In this document: in pieces, positions 6,656 through 12,534 of the stretch
Layout: each line of letters begins with the position of its first letter
Position numbering within the stretch: the first letter of the stretch is position 1
Assembly: GCA_025928215.1 (NCBI GenBank)
Contig: JAICJW010000090.1
Coordinates: 1-12,534 of the forward strand
Length of the DNA stretch: 12,534 bases
From: Chloroflexia bacterium
GTDB lineage: Bacteria; Chloroflexota; Chloroflexia; Thermomicrobiales; JALYUS01
Reading direction: 5' to 3'
Program-made: the position numbers and the translations under genes
Notes under the pieces: generated by a model
Databases searched by the model: none
Told to the model about the DNA's origin: nothing
What the model saw: the letters and a program-made list of their open reading frames with translations, nothing else

Positions 6656-9298
6656 TTATTTGTCGCCCTCTCCCGATGCGATAACGGCCTGCGCGGCGGC
6701 GAGGCGCGCGATCGGCACGCGGAATGGCGAGCACGAGACGTAATCAAGCCCGATCCGCTCGCAGAACGCGACCGAGGAGGGATCGCCGCCATGCTCGCCG
6801 CAGATGCCCACCTTGAGGTCGGGTTTCGTCCGCCGACCGAGTTCGGTGCCCATCGCGACCAGTTTCCCGACTCCTTCCTGATCGAGCACCTGAAAGGGAT
6901 CGGCGGGCAGGATACCCCGATCCACGTAGAGCGGCAGGAACCGGCCCGCATCATCGCGACTGAGGCCAAACGTCGTCTGCGTCAGGTCATTGGTGCCGAA
7001 GGAGAAGAAATCTGCCTGCGTGGCGATCTCATCCGCGATCAGCGCGGCGCGCGGTAATTCGATCATCGTGCCGATCGTGTAGGGGACGCGCGACCCGGCG
7101 TTCGTGAAGATTTCCTCAATCGTCTCGGTAATCAGCGCGCGCTGCCGCTTCAATTCCTCGACCGTACTGACGAGCGGCACCATGATCTCCGGTTCGACGC
7201 CTACCCCTTCCGCCGCGGCGGCGAGCGCGGCCTCGATGATCGCGCGCGCCTGCATTCGCGTGATTTCCGGGTACTGGATACCGAGGCGGCAACCCCGGAA
7301 GCCGAGCATCGGGTTCGCCTCGTGGAGTGCGTTGACTTTATCCCGCACCATCTGGACGGGAATCGCTAACTTTGCCGCGAGGTCCGCCTGCTCCTCCTCC
7401 GTATTCGGCAGGAATTCATGCAGCGGTGGATCGAGTGTACGGATCGTCACGGGATAGCCATCCATCGCGCGGAAGATGCCGAGGAAATCCTCGCGCTGGA
7501 GCGGTTCGATCTCGGCTAATGCGGTTTCTCGCTCTTCGAGTGAGGTGGCGAGAATCATCGCGCGCATCGCGTCAATGCGATTCCCCTGGAAAAACATATG
7601 CTCGGTGCGACAGAGTCCGATTCCTTCCGCGCCGAACTCGCGCGCGGCGGTCGCATCCTGCGGCGTGTCGGCATTGGCGCGCACCTTCAGCCGCCGTTCG
7701 GCATCGGCCCAGCCCATCAGCGTTGCGAGGTCGCCGCCGACGGTCGGCTCGACCGTCGGCACCTTGCCGAGCAGGACATTGCCGGTCGCGCCGTCAATCG
7801 TGATGAAGTCGCCGATGCGGAAGGTGAACTCCGCGACGTGCACCTCGCCCTTGTCGTAGTCAATCTGGAGCGCCGTGCAGCCGGAGACGCATGGCTTGCC
7901 CATGCCGCGCGCGACGACCGCCGCGTGCGAGGTCATGCCGCCGCGCGCCGTCAGAACACCCTGGGCAGCGACCATACCGTGAAAATCTTCGGGGCTTGTC
8001 TCGATCCGTACGAGGATCACCGGCTCGCCCGCCTGCCCGCGCCGCTGCGCTTCGTCGGGATCGAAGACGACTTTCCCCGTTGCCGCGCCGGGCGATGCGG
8101 GTAGGCCCGTGGCGAGAACTTGCACCCGCGCACTGGGGTCAATCGTCGGGTGCAGGAGTTGGTCAAGCTGCGCGGGCTCGACGCGGCTGACGGCCTCACG
8201 GTGGCTGATCAGTCCTTCCGTTGCCAGATCAATGGCGATCTTCACCGCCGCGCCGCCCGTTCGCTTGCCGGTGCGCGTTTGCAGCATGAAGAGTTCACGG
8301 TGCTGGATCGTGAATTCGAGGTCCTGCATATCGCGGTAATGCCGTTCGAGGCGGTTGGCAATTGCGACTAATTGCGTATACGCATCGCTCAGTGCCGGAT
8401 CGTCGCCCATCTCACGCACCGGTTTCGGCGTGCGTACCCCCGCGACGACATCCTCGCCCTGCGCGTTCGGGAGATATTCGCCGAAGAGGCCGCGCTCGCC
8501 AGTGCTCGGGTTGCGGGTGAAACAGACACCCGTCGCGCAGTCGTCGCCAAGATTGCCGTAGACCATTGACTGAATGTTTACCGCCGTGCCGAGGTTGTCC
8601 GGGATGTTGTTCTGCCGCCGGTAGCGGATCGCGCGTTGGTTGTTCCACGAGCGGAAGACCGCCTCGATCGCCATTTTCAGTTGGTCGAGCGGATCGTCGG
8701 GAAAATCTCTACCGCTCTCCCGTCGAACGATGGCGCGGAACTCGTCGGCGAGCGCGCTGAGCGCATCCGCCGGGATCTCCGTATCGCTCGATACATTGAG
8801 CTGCCGCTTAATCCGGTCAATTGCATCCTCGAACAGCTCGCTATCCACGGCGAGCACGACCTTGCCGAACATCTGGATCAGCCGCCGCATGCAATCGTAC
8901 GCGAAGCGCGGATCGCCCGTCTCCTCAATCAGACCGGCGAGTGAGGTCGGTGACAGGCCGAGATTGAGGATCGTGTCCATCATCCCCGGCATCGAAAATT
9001 TCGCGCCGCTTCGCACCGAGACGAGTAGCGGCTTCGTTTCACTGCCGAAGGTCCGGCTCATCTGCCGCTCGACCTCTTTCAGGCCGTCCAATGTTTGCTC
9101 CCACAATCCTTCCGGCAGCGCGCCGCCCGCGTCGAAGTAAGCGTTACACGCCTCGGTCGTGATCGTGAATCCCGGCGGCACGGGCAATCCCGCGTTCGTC
9201 ATCTCGGCGAGGTTCGCCCCCTTGCCGCCGAGGAGATCGCGCTGACCGGCATCCCCATCCCGAAACAAATAGACCCAGCGCGTCGCGGTTGTCGCCAT
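6656..9298 (-). CDS. ppdK: Pyruvate, phosphate dikinase
   Basis: PPDK interconverts pyruvate, ATP and phosphate with PEP, AMP and pyrophosphate in the cytosol, serving gluconeogenesis or PPi-linked glycolysis. The 880-residue product is the usual bacterial size. In order it has the ATP-grasp nucleotide-binding region (GGKGANLAEM near residue 20, VSVRSGAKFSMPGMMDT near 110), and the swivelling phosphohistidine domain with GGMTSHAAVVARGMGKP, catalytic His458 and the adjacent Thr that is a regulatory site in plants. The C-terminal PEP/pyruvate barrel has GLCRTEHMF, FSFGTNDLTQTT and SCSPFRVP with the catalytic Cys856. All key residues are intact. The ATG at 9296-9298 begins MATTATRWVYLF, the conserved N-terminus, with AAAGG about ten bases upstream. 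It follows pcrA by 82 bp on the same strand and may share its transcript. No PPDK regulatory protein gene is nearby. Confidence 0.98.
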   Translation of the reverse strand: MATTATRWVYLFRDGDAGQRDLLGGKGANLAEMTNAGLPVPPGFTITTEACNAYFDAGGALPEGLWEQTLDGLKEVERQMSRTFGSETKPLLVSVRSGAKFSMPGMMDTILNLGLSPTSLAGLIEETGDPRFAYDCMRRLIQMFGKVVLAVDSELFEDAIDRIKRQLNVSSDTEIPADALSALADEFRAIVRRESGRDFPDDPLDQLKMAIEAVFRSWNNQRAIRYRRQNNIPDNLGTAVNIQSMVYGNLGDDCATGVCFTRNPSTGERGLFGEYLPNAQGEDVVAGVRTPKPVREMGDDPALSDAYTQLVAIANRLERHYRDMQDLEFTIQHRELFMLQTRTGKRTGGAAVKIAIDLATEGLISHREAVSRVEPAQLDQLLHPTIDPSARVQVLATGLPASPGAATGKVVFDPDEAQRRGQAGEPVILVRIETSPEDFHGMVAAQGVLTARGGMTSHAAVVARGMGKPCVSGCTALQIDYDKGEVHVAEFTFRIGDFITIDGATGNVLLGKVPTVEPTVGGDLATLMGWADAERRLKVRANADTPQDATAAREFGAEGIGLCRTEHMFFQGNRIDAMRAMILATSLEERETALAEIEPLQREDFLGIFRAMDGYPVTIRTLDPPLHEFLPNTEEEQADLAAKLAIPVQMVRDKVNALHEANPMLGFRGCRLGIQYPEITRMQARAIIEAALAAAAEGVGVEPEIMVPLVSTVEELKRQRALITETIEEIFTNAGSRVPYTIGTMIELPRAALIADEIATQADFFSFGTNDLTQTTFGLSRDDAGRFLPLYVDRGILPADPFQVLDQEGVGKLVAMGTELGRRTKPDLKVGICGEHGGDPSSVAFCERIGLDYVSCSPFRVPIARLAAAQAVIASGEGDK

Positions 9299-9380
9299 GA
9301 ATGTTCTGCCTTTCTGTATGCACGGTGCTGCGTATTCCGGCCCGCAGCTGTCCAACAACTTCGTCCGTGCAATGCTCGTC

Positions 9381-11657
9381 CTACCGGCGCTTTTCAATCC
9401 GCGCGAGTGAGGCCATTAATTTCTTGACACCCGCGCCGACGAAGGCAATCGTCACTTCCTGATCGTCGCCAAGATCGCGTACGCTGACGACTGCTCCATC
9501 GCCGAACTTTGGGTGTGAAACGCGATCCCCGGCCCGAAAGCCTACCCCCTGACCCCCTCCCGACGCGGGAAGGGGAACGCGCGTCTGCCCCGCGTGGCCA
9601 TTGCTCCCCTCCCGGTGCGGGAGGGGCTGGGGGTGGGTTTCCCAGCGCGTCGCATTCGTTTGCGGTGGCGATACTGCGGGCAAGCGGCGCGTGGAGGAGC
9701 CGATCTCCTCGATGATGTCGGGCGGAATCGAGTCTACAAACCGCGACCGCGTCGCGTATTGCTCGTTGCCCCAGACGGTGCGTTTGAAGACGTGCGAAAT
9801 GTAGAGCCGTTCCTTGGCGCGGGTGATGCCGACGAAGAAGAGCCGTCGCTCCTCCTCCAGTTCGGCGGCGCTCTCCTGCGACCGGGAATGCGGGAGGATA
9901 TTTTCCTCCGCGCCAACGATAAAGACGACGGGGAACTCCAGACCCTTCGCGGCGTGGAGTGTGATCAGCGTCGCCTTCTCGGTATCGTCGGCGGTACGGT
10001 TATACATGTCCTGATCCGAGACGAGCGCTGCTTCCTCAAGGAAGGTCGCGAGGGCCTGGGGCGCTTCGAGCATCTCGTAGTCCGCGACGACGCTGCGCAG
10101 TTCGTTGACATTTTCTACCCGGTCGGCCTCATCTATTCCCGCCTCTTCGAGCATACGCAGGTAGCCGGAGCGCTCCAGCAGGGCGTCGAAAAAAGCGACG
10201 ATGCCGGTATCGTGCAGGGTCGCGCGCATCCCGGCGACAAAGCGGGCAATGTCGGCCAGGCCGGTGGCCGGGCGTCCGGTGACGGGGGGCAATGGCTCCA
10301 TCCCCTCAACGAGGGCGCGGCAACCGGCGACGGCGGCGGTGTTGTGCGCGCGTGCCCACGCATTGAGGGCGGCGACTGATTGCTTGCCGATGCCGCGGCC
10401 CAGCGGGGTGTTGTCAATGATCCGCTCGAACGCCGCACCGTCCGATGGATTATGGACGAGGCGCAACAGCGCGAGGACATCCTTGACCTCTTTGCGCTCG
10501 TAGAAGCGCGTGCCGCCGATCAGTTGGTATGGGAGGCCAAAGCGGATGCACGCCTCCTCCAGGATCCGGCTCTGGGCGTTCGTCCGATACATCACCGCGC
10601 AGTCGTTCGGGCGGTACGGGCCGACCGTCACGAGGCGCTGAATCTCCTGAACGACAAACTGCGCCTCCTGCCCCTCGTCGTAATGCTCGCGGACAGAGAT
10701 CGCGGGGCCGTCGGCGTTCTCGGTCATCAGGTGTTTCTGCTTGCGCTGCGTATTCATACTGATCACCGCTTGCGCCGCGTCCACGATCCGCCGACTGGAG
10801 CGATAATTCTGTTCGAGCAGGATCGTCTTCGCCTTCGGGAAGTCGCGCTCGAAGTCGAGGATATTGCGGATGTCCGCCTGACGCCAGCCATAAATGCTCT
10901 GATCCGGATCGCCAACGACGCAGAGATTCTGGTGCTTCGCCGCCAGTTCCTTCACCAGCCGGTACTGCACATGATTCGTGTCCTGATACTCATCCACATG
11001 GATGTACCGATAACGGTGCTGATAGCGGTCGAGCACATCCTGCCGGGTAGTGAGGAGAAGGAAGGTCATCAGCAGCAGATCGTCGAAATCGAGCGCGTTA
11101 TGGAGCCGCAAGAGCCGCTGATAGACGGGATAGACGCGCCCGGCGATCTCCTCCCAGTATGACGAGGCGAGTCCCGCGAATTCGTCCGCCGTCACACCGT
11201 TGCTTTTGCCCGCCGAGATGGTGCTGAGGATCGTGCGCGGGCCGTACTGTTTGGGATCGAGGTTAAGGTCGCGCAGCGCCTGCTTCATCACGCTGATTTG
11301 ATCCGCGTCGTCGTAAATCGTGAAATCCTGGGCAATGCCGACCCGCTCGCCATCCCGCCGTAGGACGCGCGCGCAAAATGCGTGGAACGTGCCGACCGTC
11401 AGGCCATTGATCTGCGCGCCGACGAGCCGTTCGAGCCGGTCGCGCATCTCCTTCGCCGCTTTGTTCGTGAAGGTGACGGCGAGAACCTGGTGCGGGTCAA
11501 TATGGCGCACGGAGAGGAGGTAGGCGATGCGATGCGTGAGGACTCGCGTCTTGCCGCTCCCCGGCCCGGCAACGATCAGCACCGGCCCCTCGGTTGTTGT
11601 CACCGCCTCACGTTGTTGCGCGTTCAGGCCGGCAAGAATTGTCTCTTCAACTGGCAT
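9381..11657 (-). CDS. pcrA: ATP-dependent DNA helicase PcrA/UvrD
   Basis: A superfamily 1A 3'-5' helicase acting in repair and replication restart. The 758 residues carry every canonical motif: Q motif LNAQQREAV (11-19), Walker A GPGSGKT (31-37), Ia VTFTNKAAKEM, II VDEYQDTN (221-228), III VVGDPDQSIYGWRQAD (247-262), IV LLEQNYRSS (280-288), V TLHAAKGLEFPVVFI (566-580) and VI EERRLFFVGITRAKERLY (602-619). The C-terminus (GDRVSHPKFGDGAV to IEKRR) is the Tudor-like domain that binds RNA polymerase in PcrA and UvrD. Residues 674-706, between core and tail, are encoded by a palindromic repeat and are low-complexity (PLPHREG, PLPASGGG). The ATG at 11655-11657 is chosen because AGGGGA lies ten bases upstream and MPVEETILAGLN fits the family start. 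It lies 108 bp after the zinc-ribbon gene and 82 bp before ppdK. PcrA versus UvrD naming is by convention. Confidence 0.97.
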   Translation of the reverse strand: MPVEETILAGLNAQQREAVTTTEGPVLIVAGPGSGKTRVLTHRIAYLLSVRHIDPHQVLAVTFTNKAAKEMRDRLERLVGAQINGLTVGTFHAFCARVLRRDGERVGIAQDFTIYDDADQISVMKQALRDLNLDPKQYGPRTILSTISAGKSNGVTADEFAGLASSYWEEIAGRVYPVYQRLLRLHNALDFDDLLLMTFLLLTTRQDVLDRYQHRYRYIHVDEYQDTNHVQYRLVKELAAKHQNLCVVGDPDQSIYGWRQADIRNILDFERDFPKAKTILLEQNYRSSRRIVDAAQAVISMNTQRKQKHLMTENADGPAISVREHYDEGQEAQFVVQEIQRLVTVGPYRPNDCAVMYRTNAQSRILEEACIRFGLPYQLIGGTRFYERKEVKDVLALLRLVHNPSDGAAFERIIDNTPLGRGIGKQSVAALNAWARAHNTAAVAGCRALVEGMEPLPPVTGRPATGLADIARFVAGMRATLHDTGIVAFFDALLERSGYLRMLEEAGIDEADRVENVNELRSVVADYEMLEAPQALATFLEEAALVSDQDMYNRTADDTEKATLITLHAAKGLEFPVVFIVGAEENILPHSRSQESAAELEEERRLFFVGITRAKERLYISHVFKRTVWGNEQYATRSRFVDSIPPDIIEEIGSSTRRLPAVSPPQTNATRWETHPQPLPHREGSNGHAGQTRVPLPASGGGQGVGFRAGDRVSHPKFGDGAVVSVRDLGDDQEVTIAFVGAGVKKLMASLARIEKRR
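9541..9638. repeat. Palindromic repeat element translated in frame within pcrA
   Basis: Two inverted arms, 9541-9575 and about 9605-9638, share CCyACCCCCwGmCCCC followed by a CTCCCG-nn-CGGGA mini-hairpin. Each arm can fold alone, and the two arms can also pair with each other around a spacer of roughly 30 bp. The element contributes about 33 residues to PcrA with no stop or frameshift. It resembles REP/BIME-type intergenic elements, whose translation typically gives strings like PLPxREG and PxxGGGxGxG. Only one copy is in this window, so membership of a dispersed family is inferred. Confidence 0.7.
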
Positions 11658-11690
11658 GGCGTGGAAATCCCCTGGCGAAATCGGCCTCGG

Positions 11691-11712
11691 GCGGGTGTGT
11701 ACAAACACCCGC
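11691..11712. promoter_or_regulatory. 8-bp stem hairpin in the leader of pcrA
   Basis: GCGGGTGT (11691-11698) and ACACCCGC (11705-11712) form a perfect 8-bp stem with the 6-base loop GTACAA, 34 bases before the pcrA ATG. No T-tract follows on either strand, so it is not a standard terminator. A GTGTACA spans the stem-loop junction at 11697-11703, and a second GTGTACA lies at 11723-11729 inside the palindrome GTGTACAC (11723-11730). The pair could be an operator or an mRNA structure; the sequence does not decide. Confidence 0.45.
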
Positions 11713-11765
11713 GCTCTCGCCAGTGTACACGCTGCTCACGCGTCGGGGAAGGGTCGTGGCGGCGT

Positions 11766-12305
11766 TCAGCCGGTGAACTTGATGCCGTATTTGTCGAGAT
11801 TATTGAGGAGGTAGACGAGGAATGCGGCCGATGCCAGGATACCGATAACGGCACAGACAATGCCGATACGCGCCTGCCGGTATCCGAACCGCGCCGGGCT
11901 TTCACCCGTTGCTGACGCGAGCCGCCGTGCCTCGTTGAGACCGAGCAGACCGAAAATCAGGCCGAGAATGCCGATGATCACTCCGACCCAACTCAGAACG
12001 AAACAGGGGACGCTGACGATACCGAGCCAGAACCCGGCGACAGCCTTGCCGCTTTTTGTCGGTGCGGCGGAATAACTGGGAACGATTGGATACGGCGGTG
12101 GTGGGTATACAGGCGGCGAATAGCCATAGGGGGGGATGATCGCGGGCGGGTTCGGTGGCGGCATGGGGGCCGGGGTCGCCTGCGCCGACGCAATGCCCGC
12201 CGAAGGCAGGAGTTCCGCGCCGCAATTCTGGCAATATCGCGCGCCCTCCGGCACTTCCGTACCACAGGCATTGCAAAACGTTCTCGTGTTCGTTCGCTCC
12301 GACAT
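11766..12305 (-). CDS. Zinc-ribbon, proline-rich membrane protein (DUF4190-like)
   Basis: The 179-residue protein of unknown function has three parts. An N-terminal zinc ribbon carries Cys11, Cys14, Cys25 and Cys28 in CNACG and CQNCG knuckles. A flexible linker rich in Pro and Tyr covers about residues 45-82. A hydrophobic region follows, with one long or two closely spaced membrane segments (about 88-122, VGVIIGILGLIFGLLGL) and a further one at about 147-168. The helix pair with an intervening LNEARRLA loop resembles DUF4190-type domains, which often occur behind zinc ribbons. There is no signal peptide, so the ribbon is probably cytoplasmic. The start is ATG at 12303-12305, with only a weak GGTGAT upstream. 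It sits just after a terminator, so it probably begins a new transcript and may lead into pcrA. The function is not predicted. Confidence 0.85.
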   Translation of the reverse strand: MSERTNTRTFCNACGTEVPEGARYCQNCGAELLPSAGIASAQATPAPMPPPNPPAIIPPYGYSPPVYPPPPYPIVPSYSAAPTKSGKAVAGFWLGIVSVPCFVLSWVGVIIGILGLIFGLLGLNEARRLASATGESPARFGYRQARIGIVCAVIGILASAAFLVYLLNNLDKYGIKFTG

Positions 12306-12340
12306 CGCAGATCACCCGGCCTCGCGGTATGCGGCAATGG

Positions 12341-12375
12341 CAAACAAAACCGGCGAACGCCGCAACGTTCGCCGG
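12341..12375 (-). terminator. Rho-independent terminator on the minus strand
   Basis: The inverted repeat CCGGCGAACG (12350-12359) and CGTTCGCCGG (12366-12375) forms a perfect 10-bp GC-rich stem, 11 bp with the flanking A-T pair, and a 6-base loop. On the minus strand the stem is followed directly by TTTTGTTTG; the plus-strand side has no T-run. It therefore terminates leftward transcription arriving from the right edge, and separates that gene from the zinc-ribbon gene, whose ATG is 36 bases further on. Confidence 0.8.
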
Positions 12376-12386
12376 TCTTCGCCACC

Positions 12387-12534
12387 TTACGGTGCAGAGG
12401 GGAAGGGGAGAGGGAAGGGGGCGGGGGACTCGACTGGCGGGGGGAAGTGCCGGTGCATCCTGCCCGGTGGCGGCCCTCCTCGGCGCTGCCACCGCTTTGC
12501 CCGCGCCTGTGGCTGCGGACCGATGCGGTCACTC
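12387..12534 (-). CDS. Possible C-terminal tail of a gene entering from the right edge
   Basis: One minus-strand frame is open from the right edge to a TAA at 12387-12389, giving 48 residues with the 5' part outside the window. The segment is basic at first (ARAKRWQRRGG) and then proline- and phenylalanine-rich (PAPFPLPFPSAP), like a disordered tail. The support is positional: the stop lies only 11 bases before the terminator stem. The two other minus-strand frames are also open and run through the terminator into the zinc-ribbon gene, so they are less likely. No family can be recognised, and a noncoding RNA ending at this terminator is an alternative. Confidence 0.35.
   Translation of the reverse strand, partial: SDRIGPQPQARAKRWQRRGGPPPGRMHRHFPPPVESPAPFPLPFPSAP

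Noticed and set aside
4838..7057. A 739-codon open frame on the plus strand opposite dnaG and ppdK
   Set aside because: It is antisense to two genes with complete conserved motifs. Long antisense frames are expected in GC-rich genes, and its translation is Arg/Asp-rich without recognisable motifs.
9299..9380. A separate promoter for ppdK
   Set aside because: TTG-type -35 candidates are present, but no -10 box falls at 16-18 bases; co-transcription with pcrA is as likely.
3052..11730. Calling the GTAC dyads LexA boxes
   Set aside because: GTAC-containing LexA boxes are known from cyanobacteria, but no lexA is in the window and the spacing differs between sites, so only a shared unnamed motif is claimed.
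12390..12440. A second copy of the pcrA palindromic element in the G-rich tract
   Set aside because: The tract is purine-rich low complexity (GGGGAAGGGGAG) and lacks the inverted CTCCCG/CGGGAG cores.

Overview
This 12.5 kb window is GC-rich bacterial chromosome, densely coded and almost entirely housekeeping. The best guess for the organism is a member of the Chloroflexota (Thermomicrobia/Sphaerobacter-like). That rests on the high GC, a DnaG TOPRIM region with a long extra segment of a kind I associate with that phylum, heptanucleotide-type intergenic repeats, and the gene mix. It is an inference, not a database match.

Layout, left to right. Minus strand: the 5' part of an HNH-nuclease-like gene running off the left edge (1-123, apparent CTG start); tRNA-Gln(CUG) with encoded CCA and its own promoter (265-338); recF (476-1678); a 117-bp imperfect inverted repeat built from 7-bp units, filling the recF/dnaN gap; dnaN (1801-3012). 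Plus strand: selA (3152-4561), divergent from dnaN and convergent with dnaG. Minus strand again: dnaG (4661-6553), ppdK (6656-9298), pcrA/uvrD (9381-11657), a zinc-ribbon membrane protein (11766-12305), a rho-independent terminator (12341-12375) and the possible C-terminal tail of a gene entering from the right edge (12387-12534).

The genes make a replication and repair neighbourhood: sliding clamp (DnaN), gap-repair loader (RecF), primase (DnaG) and UvrD-family helicase (PcrA). Pyruvate phosphate dikinase (central carbon metabolism) and selenocysteine synthase sit among them. dnaN and recF are probably co-transcribed. dnaG has its own promoter-like sequence, as does the divergent dnaN/selA pair.

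Most notable: (1) DnaG has lost all four zinc ligands of its N-terminal CHC2 domain and appears cysteine-free, while its TOPRIM catalytic residues are intact. (2) A palindromic dispersed-repeat-type element is translated in frame inside pcrA, between the helicase core and the C-terminal Tudor-like domain. (3) The same 10-bp GTAC-containing palindrome lies in the promoter regions of both dnaN and dnaG, and related GTGTACA sites lie upstream of pcrA. (4) A heptamer-based inverted repeat runs from the dnaN stop almost to the recF start and leaves recF with no visible ribosome binding site. I see no CRISPR array, transposase, prophage or defence island. No gap between genes exceeds 300 bases.
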